Source: Streptomyces venezuelae ATCC 10712 | GTDB lineage: Bacteria; Actinomycetota; Actinomycetes; Streptomycetales; Streptomycetaceae | Assembly: GCF_008639165.1 (NCBI RefSeq) | Contig: NZ_CP029197.1 | Coordinates: 5,398,001-5,462,000, forward strand | Reading direction: 5' to 3' | Length of the DNA: 64,000 nucleotides | Shown: piece by piece, positions 12,272-20,680 of the stretch | How positions within the stretch are numbered: position 1 is the stretch's first letter | Layout: every line of letters begins with the position of its first letter | Made by a program: the position numbers and the translations under genes | The notes under the pieces: generated by a model | What the model saw: only the letters and a program-made list of their open reading frames with translations | Databases searched by the model: none | What the model was told of the DNA's origin: nothing

Positions 12272-12646
12272 TTGGCTGCTGAGCTGCACGTCGAGCTGGT
12301 CGCCGCGGACCGGAGTGTCTGGTCCGGCGAGGCCACCCTGGTCATCGCGCGTACCACCTCCGGCGACATCGGCGTCATGCCCGGCCACCAGCCGCTGCTC
12401 GGTGTGCTGGAGTCGGGCCCGGTGACCATCCGTACGAGCGAGGGCGCGACCGTCGTCGCCGCCGTCCACGGCGGATTCATCTCGTTCGCCGACGACAAGC
12501 TGTCTCTGCTCGCGGAGATCTGCGAGCTGGCGGACGAGATCGACGCCCAGCGCGCCGAGCGCGCGCTGGAGCGTGCGAAGGCGGACGACGACGCGGCCGC
12601 CGAGCGGCGCGCCGACGTCCGGCTGCGCGCGGTAGCGGTCCGCTGA
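12272..12646 (+). CDS. atpC: ATP synthase F1 subunit epsilon
   Basis: Foot of the central shaft; in bacteria it can inhibit ATP hydrolysis. It has 124 aa: N-terminal beta-sandwich (ELHVELVAADRSVWSGEA, GDIGVMPGHQPLL) and a short two-helix C-terminal part rich in Arg/Ala. The start is TTG at 12272 with GAGGAG about 7 bases upstream; no ATG or GTG in frame fits. Weak initiation plus the preceding hairpin would fit its low stoichiometry. It ends the atp operon. Confidence 0.93.
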   Translation: MAAELHVELVAADRSVWSGEATLVIARTTSGDIGVMPGHQPLLGVLESGPVTIRTSEGATVVAAVHGGFISFADDKLSLLAEICELADEIDAQRAERALERAKADDDAAAERRADVRLRAVAVR

Positions 12647-12666
12647 CGGTCCGCGCAGAGTAGTGC

Positions 12667-12715
12667 CCTCAGCCGCGGCACGGCTGGAATTTTCCAGACC
12701 GTGCCGCGGCTGAGG
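12667..12715. terminator. Terminator after the atp operon
   Basis: Outer arms of 17 bp (12667-12683 with 12699-12715) and an inner CTGGAA/TTCCAG stem, broken only by one unpaired A at 12698. About 23 bp of stem, with T-rich top. It is very stable and in the right place to end atpC transcripts. Confidence 0.85.
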
Positions 12716-12788
12716 CGATGCAGATGCAGGTTGTATTCGGTTCTGCCGGCGGTGCCGGCTACGGGACGCAGCGAGGAGGTCGGTGAAG

Positions 12789-13235
12789 ATGTTCCTCGCT
12801 CTGCTCGTGTGCGGCCTGGTCGTCGCACTGGTGGTGATCGGGCTCTTCGTCTTCGGACTGCGCCGCAGGCTGATCCAGCGGGCCGGCGGCACCTTCGACT
12901 GCTCGCTGCACTGGAACGTCCCGGACGAGCCGGATCCCAGCGGCAAGGGCTGGGTGTACGGCGTCGCCCGCTACAGCGGTGACGAGATCGCCTGGTTCCG
13001 TGTCTTCTCGTACGCGCCCCGCCCGCGCCGGGTCCTTGAGCGTTCGTCCATCGTGGCCCTGGAGCGCCGGATGCCGGAGGGCGAGGAGGAGCTCGCGCTC
13101 CTCTCCGACATGGTGATCCAGCCTTGTATGTACGAGGGTGTGCGGCTGGAGCTCGCGATGAGCGAGGACGCCCGGACGGGTTTCATGGCCTGGCTGGAGG
13201 CGGCGCCGCCCGGGCAGCGGGTGAATGTCGCCTAG
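12789..13235 (+). CDS. DUF2550 family membrane-anchored protein
   Basis: 148 aa. One N-terminal membrane helix (about residues 3-24, LALLVCGLVVALVVIGLFVFGL) followed by Arg residues and a soluble domain with CSLHWNVPDEPD, GVARYSGDEIAWFRVFS and RPRRVLERSSI. These are typical of actinobacterial DUF2550, whose function is unknown; the domain has a PH-like look (inference). It is encoded next to atpC in many actinobacteria. ATG at 12789 is 9 bases after GAGGAGG (12773-12779); GTG at 12783 is too close. Confidence 0.85.
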   Translation: MFLALLVCGLVVALVVIGLFVFGLRRRLIQRAGGTFDCSLHWNVPDEPDPSGKGWVYGVARYSGDEIAWFRVFSYAPRPRRVLERSSIVALERRMPEGEEELALLSDMVIQPCMYEGVRLELAMSEDARTGFMAWLEAAPPGQRVNVA

Positions 13236-13241
13236 GTGTGA

Positions 13242-13280
13242 AGAAGCGGGGGTCGGCGTGCTGCGCCGGCCCCCGCTTCT
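13242..13280. terminator. Bidirectional terminator between DUF2550 gene and chiC
   Basis: A 17-bp stem with a single G-T wobble: AGAAGCGGGGGTCGGCG (13242-13258), loop TGCTG, complementary arm 13264-13280. It lies between two convergent genes and can serve both. Confidence 0.85.
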
Positions 13281-13292
13281 CGTTCACCGGCG

Positions 13293-15140
13293 CTAGTTCA
13301 GGCCGGTGTGGATGGCGCCGACCAGTTCGCCGTTGCCGGTGTCACCGCTGAACTCCCAGAAGAACGCGCCGCCCAGGCCCTGGTTCTTCGCCCAGCTCAT
13401 CTTGGACGTGACCGTGGCCGGGGTGTCGTAGCTCCACCAGTTGCTGCCGCACTTGGCGTAGGCGGTGCCGGCGACGGTGCCGGTGGCCGGGCAGGTGTTC
13501 TTGAGGACCTTGTAGTCCTCGATGCCCTGCTCGTACGTGCCCGGGGCCGGGCCGGTGGCGGTGCCGCCGGGGGTGGCCTGGGTGACGCCGGTCCAGCCGC
13601 GTCCGTAGAAGCCGATGCCGAGCAGCAGCTTGTTGGCGGGGACGCCCTTGGCCTTGAACTTGGCGATCGCCTCGGCGGAGTTGAAGCCCGCCTGCGGGAT
13701 GCCGGCGTACGAGGTGAGCGGGGAGTGCGGGGCCGTCGGGCCCTGCGCCGCCCAGGCGCCGAAGAAGTCGTACGTCATGACGTTGAACCAGTTCATGTAC
13801 GGCGCGGCGCCCGCGTAGTCGGCGGCGTCGATCTTGCCGCCGGCGGAGGCGTCGGCCGTGACGGCCGCGGTGATGAGGTAGTTGGCGCCGAACTTGGCGC
13901 GCATGGCCTGCATCATGTTCTTGAAGGACGCGGCGCCGCTGGTGTCACAGGAGAGACCGCAGGCGTTGGGGTACTCCCAGTCCAGGTCGATGCCGTCGAA
14001 GACGTCGGCCCAGCGCGGGTCCTCCACCAGGTCGTAGCAGGACTGCGCGAAGGCGGCCGGGTTCTGCACGGCCTGGCCGAAGCCGCCGGACCAGGTCCAG
14101 CCGCCGAAGGACCAGAGGATCTTGATGTTCGGGTAGGCCTTCTTCAGCTTGCGCAGCTGGTTGAAGTTGCCGCGCAGCGGCTGGTCCCAGGTGTCGGCGA
14201 CGCCGTCGACGGACTGGTCGGCGGTGTAGGCCTTGTCGTAGTCGGCGTAGGCGTCACCGATGGTGCACTTGCCGCCCGTGACGTTGCCGAAGGCGTAGTT
14301 GATGTGGGTGATCTTGGACGCGGAGCCCGAGGTCACGATGTTCTTCACGTGGTAGTTGCGGCCGTAGACGCCCCAGTTGGTGAAGTAGCCCATCTTCACG
14401 GCGTTGGGGAGCGGCTGGCCGCCTCCGCCGCCGGTGGTGCGGACGGCGACCGGGCCGGCGGCGGGGCCGGTCTGGTCGATGGTGTCGCGGGCGACGACCG
14501 CGTAGCTGTAGTCGGTGCCGGCGGTCAGGCCCTGGTCGGTGTGGGTGAGGCCGGTGACGGTGGCGATCTTGGTGCCGTCGCGCAGGACGTCGTAGTTCTT
14601 GATGCCCTTGTCGTCGGTGGCCGCGGTCCAGGTGAGCTTCACCGAGGTGTCGGTGATGTTCGAGGCGACGGGGGTGCCGGGGGCGGAGGGGGCGTTGTCG
14701 CCGGGCTGGCTGGTGCCGTCACAGGCGGCGCCGTTGATCTTGCAGCCGCTGGGGGCGCCGGCTCCGCTGCCGTTGAAGCCGAAGGAGATGCTGGCGCCGG
14801 GGGCGAGGGTGCCGTTCCAGCCGACGTTCTTGCCGGTCCAGTGGTTGCCGGAGCTGGTGACGGTGGCGTCCCAGGCGGAGGTGACGGCGGTGCCGGCGGG
14901 GTAGTCCCATTCGACGGCCCAGGAGGTGATGGTGGTGGTGCCGGTGTTCTTCACCGTCCACTTGCCCTCGAAGCCGGTGCCCCAGTCGGAGACCTTGGTG
15001 TACGTGGCGGTGGCCGAGGTGGCGGCTTCGGCGGGGGTGGCGAGGCCGACCATGGCGGCCAGGGGCAGGATCAGGGCGGTCAGACCGGCGGCGGCCCGGC
15101 GTCTGAACCCTTCTCTGCGCGTCGGTGCTTGAGTGCTCAA
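13293..15140 (-). CDS. chiC: Secreted chitinase, CBM2-FnIII-GH18 (ChiC type)
   Basis: Extracellular endochitinase, 615 aa. Order: basic Sec signal peptide ending ATPAEA (cleavage near residue 39), carbohydrate-binding module family 2 (about 40-145), fibronectin type III domain (about 150-240), Gly/Pro linker, GH18 barrel (about 247-615). The catalytic motif is DGIDLDWEYP, whose last Glu is the acid/base; SFGGWTWSGGF is the second GH18 motif. The start is TTG with GAGGAG 6 bases upstream. It is preceded by chiR-chiS and by the chitinase-type direct repeats, so induction by chitin is expected. Confidence 0.93.
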   Translation of the reverse strand: MSTQAPTRREGFRRRAAAGLTALILPLAAMVGLATPAEAATSATATYTKVSDWGTGFEGKWTVKNTGTTTITSWAVEWDYPAGTAVTSAWDATVTSSGNHWTGKNVGWNGTLAPGASISFGFNGSGAGAPSGCKINGAACDGTSQPGDNAPSAPGTPVASNITDTSVKLTWTAATDDKGIKNYDVLRDGTKIATVTGLTHTDQGLTAGTDYSYAVVARDTIDQTGPAAGPVAVRTTGGGGGQPLPNAVKMGYFTNWGVYGRNYHVKNIVTSGSASKITHINYAFGNVTGGKCTIGDAYADYDKAYTADQSVDGVADTWDQPLRGNFNQLRKLKKAYPNIKILWSFGGWTWSGGFGQAVQNPAAFAQSCYDLVEDPRWADVFDGIDLDWEYPNACGLSCDTSGAASFKNMMQAMRAKFGANYLITAAVTADASAGGKIDAADYAGAAPYMNWFNVMTYDFFGAWAAQGPTAPHSPLTSYAGIPQAGFNSAEAIAKFKAKGVPANKLLLGIGFYGRGWTGVTQATPGGTATGPAPGTYEQGIEDYKVLKNTCPATGTVAGTAYAKCGSNWWSYDTPATVTSKMSWAKNQGLGGAFFWEFSGDTGNGELVGAIHTGLN

Positions 15141-15213
15141 CGGTGCTCCTCAAGTTGCGGACGGACATGGGTGGGGGTGGTCCGGTGGTCCGTGAAGATG
15201 CGCGCGCCCCGCG

Positions 15214-15242
15214 AGCGTAGAAAGGTCTGGACCAACCGTCAA
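15214..15242 (-). promoter_or_regulatory. chiC promoter
   Basis: On the minus strand: -35 TTGACG (15237-15242), 17-base spacer, -10 TACGCT (15214-15219). The start would fall near 15206, giving a leader of about 65 bases to the TTG start. The spacer contains one copy of the chitinase direct repeat. Confidence 0.75.
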
Positions 15243-15255
15243 GAGGTCCAGACCA
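15223..15255 (-). promoter_or_regulatory. Chitinase direct repeats (operator)
   Basis: Two 12-base copies, read on the minus strand as TGGTCTGGACCT (15244-15255, read on + as AGGTCCAGACCA) and TGGTCCAGACCT (15223-15234, read on + as AGGTCTGGACCA), or the reverse, depending on phase. Each is a near-palindrome. Direct repeats of this type control Streptomyces chitinase genes, and their half-sites resemble DasR sites (family knowledge). They cover the -35 and the spacer. Confidence 0.8.
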
Positions 15256-15272
15256 ACGTCGCCGTTGTCCCC

Positions 15273-15926
15273 CTAGACGCCCAACTCCTGTGCCAGGACC
15301 GCCGCTTGGACCCTGCTCCGCAGCTCCAGCTTCCCCAGCACCTTGCTGACATGGGTCTTCACCGTCGCCTCCGCCATGTCGAGCCGTACCGCGATCTCCG
15401 CGTTCGACAGCCCCTCGCCCAGCTTCGACAGCACCTGCCGCTCCCGGGGCGTCAGCGCGTCCAGCACCCCCGGATCCGTCCCCCCGGCGGGCCGCGCCGG
15501 ACGGCTCGGCGCGGCGAACTCCGCGATCAGCCGCCGGGTCACCGCGGGGGCGATCAGACCCTCGCCGCGCGCCACCGTCCGTACCGCCTCGATCAGCTCA
15601 CGGGCGTCCGCGTTCTTCAGCAGGAAGCCCGACGCCCCCGCCCGCAGCGCGCCGAACACGTACTCGTCGAGATCGAAGGTCGTCAGGACCAGCACGTCGG
15701 CGAGCCCCTCCGACGTCACGATCCCGGTCGCCGTCACCCCGTCCATCCGGGGCATCTGCACATCCATCAGCACCAGATCCGGGCGCAGTTCGCGCGCCAG
15801 CGCCACCGCCCGCTCCCCGTCCGCCGCCTCGCCCACCACCTCGATGTCCGGCGCGCTGCCCAGGATCAGCACCAGCCCCGCCCGTACCGCCGACTGGTCC
15901 TCGGCGACCACCACCCGCACCGTCAC
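15273..15926 (-). CDS. chiR: NarL/LuxR-type response regulator
   Basis: 217 aa. Receiver domain (about 1-120) with the phosphoacceptor Asp in LVLMDVQMPRMDGV and the switch threonine in VLVLTTFDLDEYV; C-terminal LuxR helix-turn-helix LTPRERQVLSKLGEGLSNAEI. It overlaps the kinase gene by 4 bases and is immediately upstream of chiC on the same strand, so it is the likely chitinase activator, like chiR of S. coelicolor (recollection). The 132 bases to chiC contain a separate chiC promoter. Confidence 0.85.
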   Translation of the reverse strand: MTVRVVVAEDQSAVRAGLVLILGSAPDIEVVGEAADGERAVALARELRPDLVLMDVQMPRMDGVTATGIVTSEGLADVLVLTTFDLDEYVFGALRAGASGFLLKNADARELIEAVRTVARGEGLIAPAVTRRLIAEFAAPSRPARPAGGTDPGVLDALTPRERQVLSKLGEGLSNAEIAVRLDMAEATVKTHVSKVLGKLELRSRVQAAVLAQELGV

Positions 15927-17134
15927 GCCCGCTCCTCGTCACTCGCGTCCACGGGCAGTTCCGCCCGGACGCGCCATCGCTTCCGTCCCTCGTCGTCCGC
16001 CACCGGACCCGCCTCGAACACACCGCCGAGCAGGTCCACCCGCTCCCGCATCCCCACCAGGCCCGCGCCCGAACCGGGCGCGGTCGGGCCGGGGCGTTCG
16101 CCGGCCGGACTCGTCACCTCGACCGTAAGGGCTCCCCGCCGCCGGGCGAGCACCACCCGGACCTCTCCCGGCGCCGCGTGCTTGAGCGCGTTCGTCAGGG
16201 ACTCCTGCACGATCCGGTACGCGGCCAGCTCCACCGGCGCCGGCAGGCCCGCCGCCGAATCCCGGGTGTCGTCGAGCACCAGGTGGAGTCCGCTGGGCCG
16301 GGCGTTCGCCCGCGCCTGGTCGATGAGGGCGTCCAGACCGGCGAGGGTGGGTGCGGCGGCCGGCTCCGCGTCCCCGCTGCTGGCCCGGAGCAGCCCGATG
16401 AGCCGCCGCATCTCCGAGAGGCCCGCCACGCTGTTCTCCCGGATGACGCTCAGCGCCTGCCGGGTGGTGGCCGGTTCGTCGATGGAGAGTGCCGCGGTGG
16501 AGTGGATCGCGATCGCCGAGAGGTGGTTCGCGACCATGTCGTGGAGCTCGCGCGCCATCCGGGCCCGCTCGGCCACGACGGCCTGGCTGCGGTCCATCTC
16601 GGCGAGCAGCGCCGTCTGTTCGGCGCGCAGCCGGGCCGCCTCCGCGGCCTCCCGGTGGTTGCGGACGACCGCGCCGGTCATGGCGGGCATGAAGGAGATC
16701 ATTCCGCTGAGCACGCCCACGAGCAGGGCGATCGCGTTCTGCCACCAGACGAGGAAGCCGACGGTGATCGCGACGGTGATCAGCCCGGTGGTGTACGGGA
16801 TGCGCCGGGCGGAGGCGGGTGAGCCGTACACGACGGCGGCGTAGACCACGTCCGTGTACATCAGGACCGTGGCCAGGTTCCCGTTGGTGAACTGGTCCCC
16901 GACGAGCGCGAGCGTGCCGACGACCATCGCCGTCCGCGGCATCGTCCGGCGCAGCGTCTCCGCCGAGGCCATCGCGGCGAGCGGGACCAGCGCAGCCCAC
17001 CGCTGGTCGAAGACGCGGTCGCCGGTCGTGTAGAGGCCGAAGGACCACAGGAGCAGGCCGGTGGCGAAGCCCGCGAGGGCGATGATCAGGTCGAGGCGGT
17101 GGGGGCGGGGGAGTCTCACCCGTTCATCCAACAC
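15923..17134 (-). CDS. chiS: Sensor histidine kinase (HisKA_3 type)
   Basis: 403 aa. N-terminal half with five or six membrane helices, then a coiled region and the dimerisation helix with phospho-His in ARMARELHDMVANHLSAIAI, then an HATPase_c domain with N-box LTNALKHA and G-box SGAGLVGMRERVDLLGG. This pairs with the NarL-type regulator that follows with 4-base overlap. The sensed signal is unknown; the context suggests chitin breakdown products. GTG at 17134 is used; a GTG five codons later is possible. Confidence 0.83.
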   Translation of the reverse strand: MLDERVRLPRPHRLDLIIALAGFATGLLLWSFGLYTTGDRVFDQRWAALVPLAAMASAETLRRTMPRTAMVVGTLALVGDQFTNGNLATVLMYTDVVYAAVVYGSPASARRIPYTTGLITVAITVGFLVWWQNAIALLVGVLSGMISFMPAMTGAVVRNHREAAEAARLRAEQTALLAEMDRSQAVVAERARMARELHDMVANHLSAIAIHSTAALSIDEPATTRQALSVIRENSVAGLSEMRRLIGLLRASSGDAEPAAAPTLAGLDALIDQARANARPSGLHLVLDDTRDSAAGLPAPVELAAYRIVQESLTNALKHAAPGEVRVVLARRRGALTVEVTSPAGERPGPTAPGSGAGLVGMRERVDLLGGVFEAGPVADDEGRKRWRVRAELPVDASDEERA

Positions 17135-17271
17135 GCCCGCACCCGCGCCGACCTCCTCGTCCGGGCCGATCCGTCCCTCCGTCGAACGATGTAGGGGCAG
17201 CTCGTCACCGCCGACGACGTATCGGGCCGGACCGCACGGGAGGCTGAAGGGGAACCGAAAGGGGAACCGTC

Positions 17272-17898
17272 GTGATCGTCACGCTGATCGTCGTCTGCGA
17301 GGTCGGCTTCTGGGTCCTGCTGGCCGCCGGCCTCGCCACCCGATACCTCCTGAAGATGCCCCGGACGGGTCTCGCGCTGCTGCTCTGCGAGCCGCTCCTG
17401 GAGGTCCTGCTCCTGGTCGTCACCGCGATCGATCTGAAGAACGGCGCCGACCCCAGCTGGAAGCACGGCCTCGCCGCGCTCTACATCGGCTACACGGTCG
17501 GTCACGGCCACCGCACGGTGAAGTGGCTCGACGGCCACGCGGCGCACCGTCTCGGCGGCGCGCCCCCGCCGCCGAAGCCGCCGCGGTACGGGATGGCCCG
17601 CGCCCGTCACGAGGGCAAGGTCTGGCTTGGCTCGGTGACGGCGGCGGCGGTGGCCTCGGGCCTGCTGCTCCTGGCGGCCCTGTACGTCGGCGACGACGGG
17701 AACACCGACAGCCTGTACGGCTGGATCTTCGTCGCCTGGCGGGCGGCGGGCATCCACGGCCTGATCGCGCTCAGTTACGCGATCTGGCCGAAGAAGGCCC
17801 CGGCGGGCGAGCGGTCCTCAGCGGTCCCCGCCCGGGACCCAGAGCACGTCCCCGACCTCCCGGTTGGCGGTCCGCGCAAGAATGAAGAGCAGGTCTGA
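17272..17898 (+). CDS. Conserved membrane protein of unknown function
   Basis: 208 aa with about four to five hydrophobic segments (residues 2-27, 35-52, 66-78 and 123-142 plus one near 153-173) and a central polar loop rich in Pro and Arg. I do not recognise a named domain. GTG at 17272 follows AAAGGGG. The last 81 bases overlap the 3' end of the convergent adenosyltransferase gene, which is real coding sequence, so the C-terminal 25 residues here may be less constrained. Confidence 0.7.
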   Translation: MIVTLIVVCEVGFWVLLAAGLATRYLLKMPRTGLALLLCEPLLEVLLLVVTAIDLKNGADPSWKHGLAALYIGYTVGHGHRTVKWLDGHAAHRLGGAPPPPKPPRYGMARARHEGKVWLGSVTAAAVASGLLLLAALYVGDDGNTDSLYGWIFVAWRAAGIHGLIALSYAIWPKKAPAGERSSAVPARDPEHVPDLPVGGPRKNEEQV

Positions 17899-18390
17899 CA
17901 GGCGGTTGAGGTACGTCGCCGTCAGCGGGTTCATCGTCTCGCCGTGCACCTCCAGGGCCGCCCAGGTGGAGCGCTCCGCCCGCCGGACCACCGTGCACGC
18001 CTGGTGCAGCAGGGCCGCACCGGGCGTGCCGCCCGGCAGGATGAAGGAGCGGAGCTTGTCGAGCGGCTCCAGGAAGAGGTCGCAGTCGGCCTCCAGCTTG
18101 TCGACGTACGACTGCTCGACCCGCAGCGGCGGGTACTGGGGGTCTTCCACGACCGGCGTGCAGAGGTCCGCGCCCACGTCGAAGAGGTCGTTCTGGATCC
18201 GGACGAGGACCTTCACGACCTCCTCGTCGAGCTGCCCGAGGGCGATCGCCGTGCCGATGGCGGCGTTGGCCTCGTTGGCGTCGGCGTAGGCCGAGATCCG
18301 CAGATCCGTCTTGGCGGTCCGGCTCATGTCGCCGAGCGCCGTGGTGCCCTGGTCGCCGGTACGGGTGTAGATGCGCGTCAGATTGACCAT
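17818..18390 (-). CDS. Cob(I)alamin adenosyltransferase (PduO type)
   Basis: 190 aa cytoplasmic enzyme that transfers the adenosyl group of ATP to cob(I)alamin, making coenzyme B12. Motifs: N-terminal TRTGDQGTTALG (ATP loop), the ISAYADANEANAAIG segment, and C-terminal RLSDLLFILAR. Its product is needed by the acyl-CoA mutase icmA (54.97 kb), whose chaperone meaB is at 39.9 kb, so the window encodes several parts of B12-dependent acyl-CoA metabolism. ATG at 18390. Confidence 0.93.
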   Translation of the reverse strand: MVNLTRIYTRTGDQGTTALGDMSRTAKTDLRISAYADANEANAAIGTAIALGQLDEEVVKVLVRIQNDLFDVGADLCTPVVEDPQYPPLRVEQSYVDKLEADCDLFLEPLDKLRSFILPGGTPGAALLHQACTVVRRAERSTWAALEVHGETMNPLTATYLNRLSDLLFILARTANREVGDVLWVPGGDR

Positions 18391-18404
18391 GGCACCCAGC
18401 CTAG

Positions 18405-19154
18405 TTAGGCGACGGTCCTGCGGAACGTCCGTGTGCCCACCGTCACGGCGAGCGCGGCGACCGCGAGGGCGACGAGCACCCCGTACAGCAGGGTCGGTGT
18501 CGTGTAGTGGCCGATGTACGCCTCGCGGACCGCGTCCACCAGATAGCGGAACGGCATCAGGTGCGAGAGGACGTCCAGCCAGCCGGGTGCGAGGGCCATC
18601 GGCAGCATCAGGCCCGACAGCAGCATCGCGGGCATCGCGAGCGTGTTGATCGCGGGACCGAACTCCTGCGGGGTGCGCAGCTTCAGGGCGAGGGCGTACG
18701 AGAGCGAGGCCAGCGCCACCGAGAGCAGTGCCACGAAGCCGAAGCCGATCAGGATGCCGGCGAGCGGGGCCCGCAGGCCCATCGGCAGGGCGACGAGGAC
18801 GAGCAGGACCGCCTGGAAGACGAAGAGGGCGGCGTCCCGCAGGACCCGGCCGAGCAGCAGCGCGAGCCGGCTCACCGGGGTGACGCGCATCCGGTCGAAC
18901 ACGCCCCAGTTCTTCTCCATGATGATCGAGAACCCGGCGAACGAGGCGCCGAAGAGCCCGAGTTGGAGCAGCAGTCCGGGGACGAGGATCTGCCAGGAGT
19001 CGCCCTCGCGGCCCAGCGGGAGTCCGGTGAGCAGCGGGCCGAAGAAGAGCAGGTAGAGCAGCGGCATGAGGGTGCCGAAGAAGATCTGGAACGGGGAGCG
19101 CAGGGTCTGGCGGGTGTAGCGCCCGAAGAGGAGCGCGGTGTCGTGGATCAGCAT
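18405..19154 (-). CDS. ABC-2 type transporter permease
   Basis: 249 aa with six membrane segments; an amphipathic N-terminus (HDTALLFGRYTRQTLRSPFQ) precedes helix 1. The family motif region VFDRMRVTPVSRLALLLGR lies between helices 2 and 3. It is encoded with the ATPase (7-base overlap), forming a DrrA/DrrB-like exporter. Substrate unknown. ATG at 19154 has GGAG just upstream; the longer open frame upstream lies inside the ATPase gene. Confidence 0.87.
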   Translation of the reverse strand: MLIHDTALLFGRYTRQTLRSPFQIFFGTLMPLLYLLFFGPLLTGLPLGREGDSWQILVPGLLLQLGLFGASFAGFSIIMEKNWGVFDRMRVTPVSRLALLLGRVLRDAALFVFQAVLLVLVALPMGLRAPLAGILIGFGFVALLSVALASLSYALALKLRTPQEFGPAINTLAMPAMLLSGLMLPMALAPGWLDVLSHLMPFRYLVDAVREAYIGHYTTPTLLYGVLVALAVAALAVTVGTRTFRRTVA

Positions 19155-19936
19155 CGGAGCTCCGGTACGGCGAGGGGGGCCGGGTCGACGGGGGCCGGGG
19201 CGCGGCCGGTGACGGCGAGGAAGGCGTCCTGGAGGGTGGCGGCGTCGTGGGCGGTCTTGAGGGCGGCCGGGGTGCCTTCGGCGACGACCGTGCCCCGGTC
19301 GACGATCACCAGCCGGTCGGCGAGGGTGTCGGCCTCGTCGAGGTAGTGGGTGGTGAGGACGACGGTGGTGCCGTGCTCGTCGCGGAGCCGGCGCACCAGG
19401 GCCCACAGGTCGGCGCGGCTGCCGGGGTCGAGGCCGGTCGTCGGTTCGTCGAGGAAGAGGATCTCCGGCCGGTGGGTGAGTCCCATGGCGAGGTCGACGC
19501 GGCGGCGCTGGCCGCCGGAGAGGGCCGGGGTGCGGCGGTCGAGGAGCTCGGTGAGGCCGAGTTCGGCGGCGAGCTCCTCGGCGCGGGCCGTGGCGCGGGC
19601 CCGGTTCATGCCGTAGAGGCGGGCCTGGGTGACGAGCTCGGAGCGGACGGTCTCCTGGGGGTCGAGGCCGCCGGACTGGGCGACGTACCCGATCCGGCGG
19701 CGTACGGCGGCGGGGTCCCGTACGAGGTCGTGGCCGGCGACGGTGGCGGCGCCGGCGGTGGGCGGCAGGAGCGTGGTGAGCATCCGGAGCGTGGTGGTCT
19801 TGCCCGCTCCGTTGGGGCCGAGGAGTCCGAGGATCTCGCCGGGCCGGACGGTGAGGTCGATCCCGCGGACGGCCTCGACGGGGCCGCCCGCGGTGGTGAA
19901 GGTCCGGGCGAGCCCGGCCGTGCTGATGATGGGCAT
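19148..19936 (-). CDS. ABC transporter ATP-binding protein (DrrA-like)
   Basis: 262 aa single nucleotide-binding domain: Walker A GPNGAGKTT near residue 43, signature LSGGQRRRVDLAMGL, Walker B ILFLDEPTTGLDP, H-loop TTHYLDEADTLADR. It ends with a DrrA-type C-terminal extension. It partners the permease that follows and is divergent from a TetR gene. This arrangement predicts an efflux pump induced when the TetR protein binds a ligand (inference). The start at 19936 is the best fit, but no strong ribosome site is seen. Confidence 0.9.
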   Translation of the reverse strand: MPIISTAGLARTFTTAGGPVEAVRGIDLTVRPGEILGLLGPNGAGKTTTLRMLTTLLPPTAGAATVAGHDLVRDPAAVRRRIGYVAQSGGLDPQETVRSELVTQARLYGMNRARATARAEELAAELGLTELLDRRTPALSGGQRRRVDLAMGLTHRPEILFLDEPTTGLDPGSRADLWALVRRLRDEHGTTVVLTTHYLDEADTLADRLVIVDRGTVVAEGTPAALKTAHDAATLQDAFLAVTGRAPAPVDPAPLAVPELRC

Positions 19937-19959
19937 GGCGACCACGAAAACAGAGTCAC

Positions 19960-19988
19960 TGAAATTTTGCAACGCCTCCAAAATTTCA
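19960..19988. promoter_or_regulatory. Inverted repeat, probable TetR operator
   Basis: TGAAATTTTG (19960-19969) and CAAAATTTCA (19979-19988) form a perfect 10-base inverted repeat with 9-base spacer. Related AT-rich half-sites follow at 19996-20003 (CAAATTTG) and 20014-20022. They lie between the divergent ABC operon and TetR gene, in an unusually AT-rich 105-base region. Likely operator and promoters for both. Confidence 0.65.
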
Positions 19989-20041
19989 TGGGGCTCAAAT
20001 TTGCCATGACACCGAAGTTTCAGGGAGCCTAGGATGAGCCC

Positions 20042-20680
20042 ATGGCCGAGGGACTCAGGGAACGCAAGAAGCGCGAGACGAAACAGCGGATCTCGGACAT
20101 CGCGACCGGACTCTTCCTGGAGCGCGGCTTCGTCCACGTGACCGTCGCCGACGTCGCCGAGGCGGCGGACGTCTCCGTCAACACCGTCTACAACTACTTC
20201 CCGGCCAAGGAGGACCTCTTCCTCGACCGGATGGACGGGGTCACCCAGCGCCTCGCCCGGATGATCCGCGGCCGCGACCGCGGCGAGTCCGCCGCCGCCG
20301 CCGTCCTGCGCGAGCTCCGCCAGGACATCGGCGCCGTCTCGCCCGCGTACGGACTCATGGACGGCTTCGACGCCTTCATGAACGTCATCGAGCACGCCCC
20401 CACCCTGAAGGCCCGGCTCTTCCACCTCCAGGAGCAGGTCAACGAGGCCGTCGTCGCCACCCTCCGGGAGGAGACCGGCGCACCCGACGACGACCCGCTG
20501 CCGCTGCTCGTCGGCGGACAGCTCGCCTGGATCGAGACCACCGTCGTCGGCTACATCACCCGCGCGATGACCGCCGGGGGCAAGGCGACCACCGTCTCCC
20601 GCGAGGCCCTCGTGCTCCTCGACGAGATCGAGGAGCTGCTGGGCGAACGGGTGCTGACGTACGCCGTACGGGAGGGCTGA
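20042..20680 (+). CDS. TetR/AcrR family transcriptional regulator
   Basis: 212 aa. N-terminal helix-turn-helix (about residues 9-55: RETKQRISDIATGLFLERGF, then VADVAEAADVSVNTVYNYFPAKEDLF) and an all-helical ligand domain. It is divergent from the ABC exporter genes and shares with them the inverted repeat at 19960-19988, so it probably represses the exporter and itself. ATG at 20042. Ligand unknown. Confidence 0.9.
   Translation: MAEGLRERKKRETKQRISDIATGLFLERGFVHVTVADVAEAADVSVNTVYNYFPAKEDLFLDRMDGVTQRLARMIRGRDRGESAAAAVLRELRQDIGAVSPAYGLMDGFDAFMNVIEHAPTLKARLFHLQEQVNEAVVATLREETGAPDDDPLPLLVGGQLAWIETTVVGYITRAMTAGGKATTVSREALVLLDEIEELLGERVLTYAVREG

Noticed and set aside
13308-16844. 1178-codon plus-strand open frame
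   Set aside because: It is antisense to chiC, chiR and chiS. Composition is Gly/Val/Ala shadow sequence, typical of high-GC antisense frames, with no family motif.
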